23,525 nt of DNA from Pleurobrachia bachei (taxonomy: Eukaryota > Ctenophora > Tentaculata > Cydippida > Pleurobrachiidae): positions 23,239 through 46,763 of the forward strand of contig AVPN01000019.1 of NCBI GenBank assembly GCA_000695325.1, written 5' to 3'. Both the position numbers and the translations under genes were made by a program. Below, one piece after another: positions 1-11,200 of the stretch. A model generated the notes under the pieces. The model was not told the origin of the DNA. It saw only the letters and a program-made list of their open reading frames with translations, and made no database searches. Position 1 is the stretch's first letter. Every line of letters starts with the position of its first letter.

Positions 1-40
<40 letters not shown>
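1..40. repeat. (GA)n microsatellite
   Basis: The window opens in an uninterrupted AG dinucleotide run of about 20 units. The true start of the array lies outside the window. Confidence 0.97.
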
Positions 41-43
<3 letters not shown>

Positions 44-448
44 TCAGGGTCCAGTCAGATTGAGTGAAAAGAATAATCAAGAGAAGATAGAATTAGCAGG
101 AGTGCGACTAAAACGGGACAGAGATGATCATATTCAGGAAGGACGAATCAATGATTTTACTACATCTCGCTAGTTTTAACTGTAATTATTTCTTAGTGGC
201 GTCTAAAATTTGTTACGTGTGGGAGGGGACCTTGCAAAAAAGACGGACCTGTATGTTTGCGTCTTTAAATAAACTTTTAGGGTCCAGCTGCCATAAAGAT
301 TGTGGATGGTGGAAGTCGAAATCAGGAAAGCATCGGTTGGTCTCCCTAATCAACCACAAATTATAGAATTTAAAATGCCCTCAAGAAGTGGCCAATCCCG
401 TACGTCCACGCCATCAGTTTGAATAAAAAGAAGAGGATGAAGAGAGAG

Positions 449-506
<58 letters not shown>

Positions 507-2173
507 CGAGAGAGAGAGAGAGAGATAGAGAGGGAGAGAGAGAGAGAGAGAGACAGAGAGAGACAGAGAGAGGGAGAGAGAGAAACGAAGAAGTCCAGAT
601 CAGTAGCTCATGGAATTTGTGGGGTTCGGAGTTTTTGAAGAGGTACTTACCTATTATATATAAGTATATCAAGAGAGAAGGGTGTGCTAGCACGAGCTGG
701 AGCTGGACGGATAGGAAAAAATTAAGAGAACGAGAGAGAGAGAGGAATAGAGGATTTATAGAGAGAAATAGAGAGAGCGAGAGACTCACATCTAGAGAGG
801 AGTTCAGCAGGAGAAAATAAATGAACACTTAAACAAGAGATCTGCTCCACTAGTAGATAGATAATATATAGACAAATAGTGTTAGTAGGCACATATCAGA
901 ACAATGTCAGTTTAGTTTTAGATCTATGTGACAGTGCAGAAAAAAGAGAGATCTATGTGTCAGTGCAGTTAGAAATTCATCTTCAGACTCTCTCTCTCCT
1001 TCAAGAATCAACTGTTCATTCGTATTTCGTGAACTCATTGCTCGCAAACAGGTGACGTGGTGAGTGGTGAAGAATTAAACCGTATAGGCAAGGCAGTTCA
1101 TTTCCAGCTCAGATGTAGACCAAAAGATGCACACTGCAAAGACAATTCCTACTGATAACTCGAACTGTTGCCAACTACCCGTGCTGACTGCTGCAGTAGA
1201 ATGATAAAGTGAAGACATTTTTTAATCAACCCCTAAATTATAAAAACGTAGCATACATATCTAACTCTCAAACCGTTCCCGTGCTGGCAAGGGGGAGGTA
1301 ACTTCGGTACCAAAGTCTTCCCCCTGTAGGTGCAGTCTCCTCTTGTGGAGTTGGACTGTCAGGCCAATGCTCTGACGTCAGTTCTTGCGGCTAAACCTAA
1401 AACCTAATGCCAGTCACTTAACTGCAGTCACCGCCTCAAAAACTGTGCTCTTTAATTTAGCTATGATCCGCAGATCTAATTTCAATAAATTTAGAGCTAG
1501 CTCCCTGATCAATCTCACTCGTTTTCTTCCTCTTTTTTCTCTCACCAATCTTCTCTTCTTTTATCCCTGCTCTCTCTATAAATCTCTGCCTATATTTTCC
1601 TCTCCTTCGTCTCCCTACCTCTCTCATCTCTCCATGATGTCCAGATAGTACATACTTGACCAGTACCGCATGGAATCACGTCCCAACGGAAAAGAGGTGC
1701 GTTGGCACGAGTCAGTACAAGACAGCGCTCTGTCTCTCTGCAAAACCCATCCCCCTTGATAGGTAGACAGGAGTCAAGGTTAGATGAGGAGTGAGAATAG
1801 TGGAGCCGTGATCGTGTCCTTTCGAGAATGGAGGGAAAGACGGGAAATATACTCAGAATCATTGGTTGAGTTAAGCGGTTACTCAACACAGAATTATATG
1901 ACCCGCCCTTACGACTATGCAAAATCATGTCACAATACTGCAGATGCGAAGAAAACAAACAACACCTATTCTGAATACCCTGAACAAAACAACACACTTG
2001 TCTACTTTCTCAGACTCTTTGCAACTGAGTGGGTCAAAAACATGAAAAGAATAAGACACGTCTATATCGCAAGGCTGATTAACTCTGCACGGAGAGTGTT
2101 ATGATAACTGGAGATATCCCGTCTAAAAGAAACAGCTCAAAGATGGAACCATCGCGGTCCTGCAACAATAACA
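41..2173. other. Gene-poor stretch, no supported gene
   Basis: I find no exon series, signal peptide or known domain here. Apart from GA arrays it holds an imperfect GC-rich hairpin near 1288-1325 (an AGGGGGAGG arm facing a CTTCCCCCT arm) and a pyrimidine-rich stretch at 1500-1640. The open frames present are short, overlap on both strands and have low-complexity composition. It may be intergenic DNA or a large intron or UTR of an unseen gene. Confidence 0.55.
443..580. repeat. Imperfect (GA)n purine array
   Basis: This is about 140 bases of GA repeat broken by occasional AAA, GC, TA and GG interruptions. It gives spurious Arg-Glu and Ser-Leu frames on the two strands. A smaller related patch lies near 729-785. 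Confidence 0.95.
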
Positions 2174-2338
2174 TATGCACAATTAATTACTTACGTGATG
2201 ACAAGACAAACAGAAAACCTTATTTCTTAGAAACATGGGTGAGACAACTCATTTCAGATATGCACAATTAATTACGTGATGACAATATAAACAGAAAACC
2301 TTATTTCTTAGAAACATGGGTGAGACAACTCATTTCAG
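2174..2338. repeat. 85-base direct tandem repeat, two copies
   Basis: Copy 1 is 2174-2258 and copy 2 is 2259-2338. Both begin TATGCACAATTAATTA and end CAACTCATTTCAG. Copy 2 is five bases shorter because of a small deletion near ACTTACGTG, with a few substitutions. It does not overlap a supported exon. Confidence 0.92.
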
Positions 2339-2681
2339 TGGTCTGGGGTGACCTGTTCAACGAGAGAAGAGATAGAGACAAGGCCGGCGTTAGAAGCTTC
2401 ACCGCCGCACCTCGCAGCTGTCAAACATGTGTGCAGGTTTTTGGATAAATCCGTTCAGAGTTGTTTGCGGAGTAAAATGGTCTTCGCGCGGCGCAATTTG
2501 ATGCATTTATAAGGCGCGCGCGCTCAATACGAAACTGAAATGAAAAAATTAATTGCGTGCAAAAAAATTGAACTTCCATTTTTTTTGAATTTTAAAGTGC
2601 GTTTCAAACGACTTGACCTGAGATTCCTGGAAATTGGTCTGGGTGTAACGACTGAGTAAACGCTGTGTAAACGCTGTGTAA

Positions 2682-3113
2682 CTACTGAACTTTTTTAGGG
2701 ATCCCTTTTGCAGTTTGGGACTTGGGTTCCAGTCTCCAGAACTCACTTGTCGGTCGAAAGAAAGTTGGAAAACTAATAAAAGTACAGGAACAGAACATTA
2801 TTTTATGAGAAATAACCGGAAAAGTGACATTTGCGACTTTCGAGTCACCTTGAGAGTTGAGCAGGCTGCTGAGCGAAGAAAGGCTGGGTCCAGTGTGTGC
2901 AACGGCCCTCAGAAAGACCATAGTGCCGTCCCTGACCACTTCCCAGACAAAATAAGTTCTGTCACATTTCCACAGCATAGTGAACCACAAGATCAAGTCT
3001 CAAGAGCCAAGAGCGGTATCTTTTGGTCTTTGGACAGGAAGCTCTCTTGGAGTGGTCTCTTCTGGATGGAGATGGAACATTTCAATGATAATGTAAAAAT
3101 GTTACGGGCATAG
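2682..3113. other. Both-strand open region, unexplained
   Basis: Plus-strand 2715-3113 (132 codons) and minus-strand 2682-2996 (104 codons) are both open. Composition is more balanced than in the flanking simple repeats. Neither translation matches a family I recognise and I see no convincing splice-site pairing with the gene starting at 3228. It could be an exon of an unseen gene, a decayed element or chance. An 11-base unit (GTAAACGCTGT) is repeated twice just upstream, at about 2656-2680. Confidence 0.25.
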
Positions 3114-3227
3114 TGTTGAAAAGTGCTACCTCATCAGCTGCTGTGTCTGTAGCATGTATGCCAATTTTGGGGATCAGTTTCAATTATCAAAAACAAATCC
3201 CCCACCCCCTTCAAATTATAGGAATGA

Positions 3228-3340
3228 ATGATTGTATTACTGTATTTATGTTTTGTGGCTCCCACTTCTGCGTCACTCCGTCAACTTACCTGTAACGCTA
3301 CAGCTACACAAGTCTGTGAGAAGAAGACAGATTCCTGTTG
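3228..3340 (+). CDS. Exon 1: signal peptide and cysteine-rich start
   Basis: The exon encodes a classical signal peptide followed by SLRQLTCNATATQVCEKKT. It ends after two bases of a Trp codon at donor GTAAGT (3341). An N-glycosylation sequon (NAT) lies after the probable cleavage site. The frame is too short to appear as a long open reading frame and is recognised by the signal peptide and the phase match to exon 2. Confidence 0.82.
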
Positions 3341-6300
3341 GTAAGTGGGGTGGCGGCCTAATCGCCCTTTAAAAGTAATGTTATGACTAAATATATTGGG
3401 CCTCAAAAGTTAACTTATTCGAAGAATTAGACCAGATCTATAGATCAAAGTAAAAACTAAAAATACCCAGTCCCTAATTTGACTAAATTTACCCCTCATG
3501 TACCCAGTCCCCATACTTGACTACATTTCCTCCCCCGCAGGTTCTCCTGTACAACTAGCTGTGATTTATTCTCACCCGCTGGGGAAGTATCGGTGTGTGG
3601 ACTACTTCAAAGCAATGGATATGATACGAGCGAGTTAAGGGCTGAGTATGAGAGTTATAGCGTTCAAATTTCCAGTACCACCAAGGGCCAAACGTGAGTG
3701 TTTGTTATTTTCTAACCCTCCGGGGCGTGGAGATAGAAGGTTTATTGTAAACTTGTTAACGTGAGTGTGTTTTTTTGTTATTTTCTTCCGGGTGTGGAGA
3801 TAGAAGGTAGAATAAGGCAAAGTTTTCACTACTTCTATATGGAATTATGAGTTTTTTATTCGAATGTGAACATTTTTCCAACTTAAATATATTTTCTAGG
3901 GGCCTGGTGAAGCGAGCGAAACTGCGGACAGAGAAATTTACGACAGCATCTAACCATATTTTACCATACACCAAGTTCTCGTTTATTGTCCAACCCGCGT
4001 CACAGACAGTAAGTAATCTGACTAATTAGTAATTATACAAATCAAAACAACGGTAGTTATTTGGGCCTATACACATGTTTCATGGTGCCCCACGAGGAGG
4101 CACCAATCATCAGTAGACAAAGATCAAAATGACAATGAATTGGGATAAATAATTAGTAATTAGTGTATTAATTGGGTCTTGTTCGTATTAAACATGAAGT
4201 CAGAAGTCAGATCTCGGTTTTTCGGATAGATTATTTCCCAAAAATCATTATTTAGCGTGAAAACCCCTTCTCTCAGAAGTTTTCGATATTAAATCGAGGT
4301 TTGACTGTATGTGTCAAACCCCTTTTAACCATGATTAGTGAGTTAGTAATGGAAATAGATGTCATCCCAAGAAAGAATCACACTGACGCTTAGTCTATAA
4401 TTGTATCACACAATTTGTATGAGAGGGTTGGGGGCGTATGGTTTGGAGCTATACAATTACACATTTTGTGTATTTACAACACTTTTGTGTGTGTGTATGT
4501 GTGTGTGTCATATAGAGTTACCAATAACAAACATAGTTCCATCTGGAATCTTCAGCTTCATGTTGTTGCTCTCTATTTCTCTATTTCATAATAGTACCTT
4601 CCTTTCTCACTCACTCACTACCTCACTCACTCTCTAAAACAGCTCTATAATGATTTTGTAAAACAACATTAACACCATATCCTTCTCTTTCAACCTTTTC
4701 CTTCTTTTTGACATCGGGAACACTAATAATACAAATTCTTTCTGACATTCCTTCTGACCGTTCTGACATGTTATGATGTAATGGTGGTCAATACAATATG
4801 TTGGCATGCAGGGTATAAAGAATGTATCATATTTCGCTTGTACATATTTAATGTCGTAGACTGTAGAGAGAGAAATTAAGGGCAGGACAGGTCCAACTAA
4901 CCTATCTCTCTATCTCTATCTCTCCCTCCCTCCCCTATTCGCCCGTACCTTCTATCAGGCCTCGAATTGGCTAATTTAAAATCACCGTTCGGCGTTCATA
5001 CTGCTTCTCTCTAGATAAAACATTGTATCTCCGCCTGCATGAGGCAAAACATGACTTCAAAATCCTAACTCCTCTCCCCATCCCAGGCAAAACAAGGTGA
5101 CAGTGTAACGTTGGCATGCGACGCAGAAGGTAACAGTTCAATATCTTACACATGGCTACGGACCAGAGTTGAGAGCTTTGACGAACCGCCCCAGATTCCA
5201 ACTAGAATAGCAGGTGAGATGGGTGAGGAAGTGAGGGAAGGAGAAAGAGTGAGAGAGATGGGGAAAAATATTAGAGTGAGGAACAAAGAGGGAAAGAAAG
5301 ATTCGATAGAAAGATAAAGAAAGAGTGAGAGAAAGATTGTGCTGTTGCAATACAAGAGAAAGATAGATAGAGTTAAAGAGAGAGAAAGGGAGAGGGAGGG
5401 GGGAAGGAGAGAGAGATAGAGGCGTTCCAGGAAAATTGTTAATTGCCGAATTGGCGGCAAAACAATTATGTCTGTCCTGCTGCCGCCAAATTATCCCATT
5501 TTACTTCTTTACTCTTGCACTAGCTTACAACATGACTCCATCAGATATTTATCACCAGAAACCATCGTCCATCTTTTCTTTAAACCAAGACCTAGCTTAC
5601 CACCCCCATTGGTTTACCTCCTAGTGGCACAAGCTTTCAATTCTGCCGAAAATGTCAAAATAACGCTGTTTTCCATCCCTTTTCATCAGGTGAAGTAAGG
5701 AGTAAGTTGGTAATAAAACAGGCAGTTGTTACCGATACTGGCATTTACGTGTGTCAGGCGAGCGAGAAACTCACCGGTGACACTTACTGGAGCGATCCTG
5801 CAAAACTTGAAGTGTTGTGTAAGTTAAATACTGGTCCCTGGTTGGCTGATAACCAGTCACGTGACCTAATAAGCGAGTTCTGATTGGCTCTTTACTTGCT
5901 TAGGTCGGTTCCTGTAAGTTTGTGTACAAAACCGCTCCGCTATAAAATGGGCAATTATTAACCTCTTCCCCCGAGGATTTTGGTTAATCGAGGTTTATCA
6001 AAATTGTATTCATAACGAACAGTACTACGATTAATCTAGCTTACTTTTCGGAATAAATTACAATGCTATCGGAACATTTTATGATTTTACATCCGAAAAG
6101 TGAGCCAAGTGAACGTATCCGTTCCCACGATATATCAGTTGGTACACAAATATTGTACTGAGTAGCACTCTCCGTGTTGGTGTACTCTCTGTAGCCCCCT
6201 CCCCCATTTTGTGATATTCCTCTCTTCATCTCTTTTCCCTTTTTATTACTTCCTAACTTCATATCTTCTCTTCTACTCTCTTTCTTTCTATGGTATTTCT

Positions 6301-6604
6301 CTGATCTAGCTAAATATTCGAAGTGCATACTACCTTTTTATTTGAACATTGATCCATAACTCATTTTGCAAATTGAGGGGGGACCGGCCGATATTGTTGA
6401 GAGAGAAATAAAACAAGTCTAAATACACCCAAACAACTCTAAAACAACTCCATATTTACACATTACACCCAAAACTACTCCATTCCCCACAGATTTGGGA
6501 AATGTGACACAAGACGTAGTGGAAAAAGACACGATAACGAGCGGGACAAAAGTTCAGAAATATAAATGTGGCGCACCCTCAAGTTACCCTGCTCCGGCTT
6601 TAAC
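3228..6604 (+). CDS. Secreted or membrane Ig-domain protein, visible exons 1-6
   Basis: Six exons join in one frame: 3228-3340, 3541-3693, 3900-4008, 5087-5213, 5690-5818 and 6493-6604. Every junction is GT-AG and phase-consistent. The start is ATG 3228, directly preceded by an in-frame TGA. It opens a signal peptide (MIVLLYLCFVAPTSAS, hydrophobic core then small residues); an out-of-frame ATG lies at 3224. The product has a cysteine-rich N-terminal region, then an Ig domain with LAC, YTWLR and GIYVCQAS at the B, C and F strand positions, then the start of another Ig-like domain (KYKCGAP). No transmembrane segment or stop was found, so the 3' end is unresolved. It runs convergently with the large minus-strand gene. 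A surface or secreted recognition protein is inferred; the specific family is unknown. Confidence 0.85.
3541..4008 (+). CDS. Exons 2-3: N-terminal extracellular domain, type unclear
   Basis: Exon 2 (3541-3693) continues the cysteine-rich segment (WFSCTTSCDLF, then EVSVCGLL). Exon 3 (3900-4008) encodes a stretch with strand-like LPYTKFSFIV. With exon 1 there are seven cysteines before the Ig domain. The tail pattern (FTT..LPYTKFSFIV) could be read as fibronectin-III-like, but I cannot assign a family. The intron that follows, 4009-5086, is the longest in the gene and holds only TG and pyrimidine-rich simple sequence. Confidence 0.72.
4483..4509. repeat. (TG)n simple repeat
   Basis: Short TG-rich microsatellite within the long third intron of the plus-strand gene. 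Confidence 0.85.
5087..5818 (+). CDS. Exons 4-5: canonical Ig domain
   Basis: Exon 4 (5087-5213) carries GDSVTLACDAEG and the core Trp in YTWLR. Exon 5 (5690-5818) carries the D-x-G-x-Y-x-C signature (TDTGIYVCQAS) and the last strand (KLEVL). The domain is split by a phase-1 intron and leaves in phase 1, usual for exon-shuffled extracellular Ig modules. The intron between is purine-rich (GAGA and GGAGG types), about 5217-5420. Confidence 0.93.
5831..5914 (+). mobile_element. MITE-like element, 5'-shortened copy
   Basis: It shares CTGGTCCCTG, GGCTGATAACCAGTCACGTGACCTAA and the terminal GTCGGTTCCTG with the copies at 8279, 9322 and 16024. It begins 12 bases after the exon 5 donor. The left CAGGAAC end is missing here. 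Confidence 0.7.
6493..6604 (+). CDS. Exon 6: beginning of a further Ig-like domain
   Basis: Phase 1 entry joins exon 5. The translation includes KYKCGAPSSYPAPALT, resembling an Ig B strand plus the Pro-rich turn that usually precedes the core Trp. It ends in phase 2 at GTAAGT (6605). A possible continuation starts at 7134 after TTCAATAG, where the next codon after completing Thr would be TGG, but its far border is unclear. Confidence 0.75.
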
Positions 6605-7016
6605 GTAAGTTTGTTTGTTTGTTTGTTTGTTTGTAAGTCTGTTTGTTGGTTTGTAGGTCTGTTTTTTTGGTTTGTTAGTCTGCTTGTTGGTTTGTCTGTT
6701 TGTTGGTCTGTAAGTCTGTTTGTTGGTTGGTAAGTCTGTTTGTTGGTTTGTTAGTTAGTTTGTTGGTTTGTAAATCTGTTTGTTGGTTTGTAAGTTTGTT
6801 TGTTGGTTTGTTTATAGGTTTGTAGGTCTGTTTGTTTGTTTTTAGGTTTGTTTGTTGGTTTGTAAGTCTGTTTGTTGGTTTGTAAGTCTGTTTGTTGGTT
6901 TGTGAGTCTGTTTGTTAGTTTGTAAGTCTGTTTGTTGGTTTGTAAGTCTGTTTGATGGTTTGTAGGTTAGTTTGTAGGTTTGTAATTCTGTTTGTAAGTT
7001 TGTTAGTTCATTCAGT
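6605..7016 (+). repeat. TG/TTTG-rich 20-base tandem array with repeated GTAAGT
   Basis: About 410 bases of degenerate repeat, the commonest unit being GTAAGTCTGTTTGTTGGTTT. It starts at the authentic donor of exon 6. GTAAGT, the consensus 5' splice site, occurs at 6605, 6633, 6710, 6730, 6790, 6862, 6882, 6922, 6942 and 6994, with GTGAGT at 6902. Confidence 0.95.
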
Positions 7017-7663
7017 GTTCGTTTATTCAATGTTCAATGTTGCTTTGTTTACTGTACATATTTCCTGTTGATTTAAATGAAATTTTGGTTCGTTAATCAA
7101 TTTTACTATAACTGAAATACTAAACTTCAATAGCTGGGGCCTATGGAAAACTTTTGTTCAACAACTGTGAAATGTTTAAAACTTTTGGGTTTAAATTGTT
7201 TGCGGAGATGATGTTCAGTCAGGTTGCCTAATTTCCATTTTATGGAATCTAATAAACTGTATATTTCTACACTATTCAGGCTTTGTTCCTCGCTCACTTC
7301 CCTGCTCTAACTGGATGGATTTCAAGCTAGATTTCCATAAATCGATTTACAGAACCAGTCTCGAAGCTTGGTCCAGATCGCGAAACAGAGTTCAAAAAGT
7401 AAGATCCACGTAACGCGCCCCACCATTTTCATAGACTGTCAGCATTAGTGAGAGCGCGGTCGAACTTGCGCGCGCGATGAATAAAAGGGCGTGCCTGTGT
7501 CTGCTGCAGGTCTTCAGATCATTTTGCAAAGACAACAAACTACCAACACACAGATATATAATAAATTAATTAGCGAGTTACAATAAATAATTAACTCGGT
7601 TTTTGGTAAATAATTAGTGTCATTTTAAAACTTGTTCAGTCTCTCAAATCATCTCAAATCACT
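7017..7663. other. Gap between the convergent genes
   Basis: No clear gene. It should hold the 3' end of one or both genes. Two candidate plus-strand exons can be drawn, starting 7134 (after CAATAG) and 7353-7398 (between TTTACAG and GTAAGA), both matching the phase of exon 6, but neither shows a domain signature. A GC-rich patch at about 7455-7500 is followed by AATAAAAGGG. An ATTAAA hexamer on the minus strand overlaps the Ly6 stop codon near 7664. Confidence 0.4.
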
Positions 7664-8244
7664 TTAATTACTACTTGTTGCATTGATAATAACATTAAAA
7701 TCAAACATGCCTGCCCGCAGAATCTTCCCTAATCCATCCACCAATTCTGCCATCCCTGTAGTAACCCCACTAATACCATCCATTGAATATCTCACTGCTT
7801 TATAAAGGGGGGAGTCATTACAGCGATATCCGAAACAAGCCCTACAGAAACAGAGGCGACCACCGTAGCCACATTTGTTGGCTTCTTTGGCGTAGGTACA
7901 GGAGTCCAAGTTCTTTTTGTCTTCGTTGTTCCCGCAGCCACTGAAAATAATTGTAGTTGTGATTTGGAGTTTCGATAAAACTGTAATTTAAATCCAAGTT
8001 TTCTAAATTAAAGCCTGTATGATCTTTTTAGCACGCACGTACTGTATATCGAGGATATTCCAACTCTCAGTTGCTCAAATTAGGACTCACCGCTTAACTC
8101 TAATGTCCCCATTCGGATCTTGATATTTCATGTAAGTACACTGCAACGTATTCTCACTACACGTTTCTAAGTTCATGTTGGAATTCTCAAAACATGTTTT
8201 CTCATCATCTGCTTCACATTTCCAGCATTGCAGCAGTGGGGCAC
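7664..8244 (-). CDS. Ly6/uPAR domain, downstream copy with probable native C-terminus
   Basis: Exons 8091-8244 and 7664-7940 encode the same Ly6 domain and end MFDFNVIINATSSN with a TAA, outside the duplicated unit, so this is probably the ancestral C-terminus. The protein differs from the upstream copy only after FDFN. Reaching it requires skipping the upstream copy's terminal exon. An ATTAAA overlaps the stop and could act in polyadenylation. Confidence 0.85.
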
Positions 8245-11200
8245 CTAATAAGGGGGGAATACCATATTTGGTAATGAACAGGAACTGACCGAATCAGGAA
8301 ATGCTGGTCCCTGATTGGCTAATAACCAATCACGTTACCTAAATAACGATATCTATAATTGGTTGTTTACTCGTTTCAGTCGGTTCCTGGTTAGCACCTT
8401 GTACATGGTCAACTTACATTTTAGATATACAGTTTGGTTGGTAAAGCACTGTGTACTGGCGGTCAGACCACGACCCCACTGTCCCTTTGCAAAACGAGCA
8501 TCCATGATGTGCGTCACTTTATCTGTAAAATATGTTGAGGTTAGAGTTAAACAATAATTAGTCTTACCCCAATTTACCAGGATCCTTGGAAAAAAGGATT
8601 TTGTAAACCTGGGTGCCCGGTATTCGGTAAATCGGGAATTAAAGTCGAAAACAATGATAAATTGAAACTGGCTACTTACTTAACGTTGCATATTCCTTTG
8701 TAATAAGGTTCATACTCTTATTAAACAGCATTCCAAATTAAAATCAAACATTCCTGCCCGCAGAATCTTCCCTAATCCATCCACCAACTCTGCCATGCCT
8801 GTGGTCACCCCACTAATCCCATCCATTGAATATCTCACTGCTTTATAAAGGGGGGAGTCATTACAGCGATATCCGAAACAAGCCCTACAGAAACAGAGGC
8901 GACCACCGTAGCCACATTTGTTGGCTTCTTTGGCGTAGGTACAGGAGTCCAAGTTCTTTTTGTCTTCGTTGTTCCCGCAGCCACTGAAAATAATTGTAGT
9001 TGTGATTTGGAGTTTCGATAAAACTGTAATTTAAATCCAAGTTTTCTAAATTAAAGCCTGTATGATCTTTTTAGCACGCACGTACTGTATATCGAGGATA
9101 TTCCAACTCTCAGTTGCTCAAATTAGGACTCACCGCTTAACTCTAATGTCCCCATTCGGATCTTGATATTTCATGTAAGTACACTGCAACGTATTCTCAC
9201 TACACGTTTCTAAGTTCATGTTGGAATTCTCAAAACATGTTTTCTCATCATCTGCTTCACATTTCCAGCATTGCAGCAGTGGGGCACCTAATAAGGGGGG
9301 AATACCATATTTGGTAATGAACAGGAACTGACCGAATCAGGAAATGCTGGTCCCTGATTGGCTAATAACCAATCACGTTACCTAAATAACGATATCTATA
9401 ATTGGTTGTTTACTCGTTTCAGTCGGTTCCTTGTTAGCACCTTGTACATGGTCAACTTACATTTTAGATATACAGTTTGGTTGGTAAAGCACTGTGTACT
9501 GGCGGTCAGACCACGACCCCACTGTCCCTTTGCAAAACGAGCATCCATGATGTGCGTCACTTTATCTGTAAAATATGTTGAGGTTAGAGTTAAACAATAA
9601 TTAGTCTAAATTAGTCTTACCCCAATTTACCAGGATCCTTGGAAAAAAGGATTTTGTAAACCTGGGTGCCCGGTATTCGGTAAATCGGGAATTAAAGTCG
9701 AAAACAATGATAAATTGAAACTGGCTACTTACTTAACGTTGCATATTCCTTTGTAATAAGGTTCATACTCTTATTAAACAGCATTCCAAACTGTAAACCA
9801 TACAAACTGCAAGTCTTTTCCATCTTAAACTCAGCAATCTTTGTCACCGTGTTCTGTGGAGTTGGGATTAATTAGCTGCTTAATTAACTGACTTATTAAC
9901 CGATTAAATAAATAACTAATTAACTGACTATTTAACTTATGAACTTACCTGTGAAACGTTGAGCCATTGTCCGCCCTTCTCAAGAGTTAGCTGAGTAGTG
10001 GTATCTTCATTTTCAAACTCATCAGACCATGCTATACTCCCACAAAGTTTCTGTGTCTTTTTGTCATACACCGTCATACTCTGGTGAGAGAATTTAATAA
10101 TTAGTATTAATAAGATATACTTCATAAGTTGATTATTTGAATTGGTTTGATTGTGAAAGTTATCTCCCACTAAATACCATCGTTTCTCCACTAGAAACGA
10201 CAGTGTAATAATTAATTTATAGATGATAATTGCTAGTATACCGTCTCAGTTAGTGTGACATCCGCAGTTGTTATATTAAGCTGATCAACAAAGGAGATGG
10301 TTATATTTGCCCCCGCAGTATCATTAAATATTTGCTTCGTTTTCAGTTTGAATTTGAAGTTCTCAAACACAATCAGGAGATGTGTGTCGAATACCATCGT
10401 TTTGTAGTCAGCCCACTCTGGAAAGATGTTAGGTGTTAGATGTTAAAGATCGATGAATGTGCAAACTGATTGCCTTGCTCGACGTTGCCTGGTTAGACTG
10501 TGTTGCAAATGTAAAGGAGGGTTAGAACGTAACAGGCTCAACCCTGTATCAACACGCCCCGGGAGGGTTAAAAAATGTGCAAACATCACAATATGTCTGG
10601 AAAGAAATCAACGAACATAAAATTGTGTGACACAACTGTCGTCGCGTCTGTCAGTTTTGCATAACAGTTTTGCATAAAAAGTTCAGTTTACAAAACGCCT
10701 AAATCCCACCTTACCTGTATGTTTATCAAAGTCATCCACATGTCCATGATCCAGCCACACCATAGGTCTATTAAGTGTAGCATCATTGGGATGAACGTAT
10801 GTATAGTTGAGGTTGCCAGTTCCATTTACCAACTTACTTTCACCGTACCCCATTCCCAGTTGGAAACATATGGAGGATGCTGTGTTTCTGTGGGATGGGG
10901 GGGTGGTTGGAGATTAGAGAACTGCTTAGGAAACAAATCAAAAGTAACCATGGTAACCATGGAGATTAAAGTTGGATTGTGGTGGCAACAAATCGTTACC
11001 GTGGTAACAGTAGACAGAGGTAACCATGGCCTGGTAACCGTGGTAACAGTAGATATAACTGACTATCCATGGTAACTTAATGCTAATTTACCTGTCCCAT
11101 GCAGAAGTAGAACATACGGTACCCCACTGTTCGTTGAATTTGATCTTCACAATTCCCTCTGGTATGACATTATATTTCCAATCAAAGTCACCTTCTAACT

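Noticed and set aside
370-828. Open frames of 133-152 codons on both strands
   Set aside because: They are Arg-Glu and Ser-Leu translations of the GA arrays, with no real protein signal.
2490-2530. GC-rich stretch with TTATAAGG as a possible promoter
   Set aside because: There is no downstream first exon at a suitable distance, and a similar GC-rich/TAAAAGG patch at 7455-7500 suggests a dispersed sequence.
6605-7016. CRISPR-like regular repeats
   Set aside because: The units are degenerate, contiguous and low-complexity with no unique spacers; the setting is an animal intron.
6842-7030. Minus-strand repetitive Thr-Asn-Gln frame
   Set aside because: It is the translation of the TG-rich tandem array.
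8315-8557. Plus-strand 80-codon frame, repeated at 9358-9600
   Set aside because: It is antisense to the exon at 8418-8522 and a MITE-like element; the repetition comes from the block duplication.
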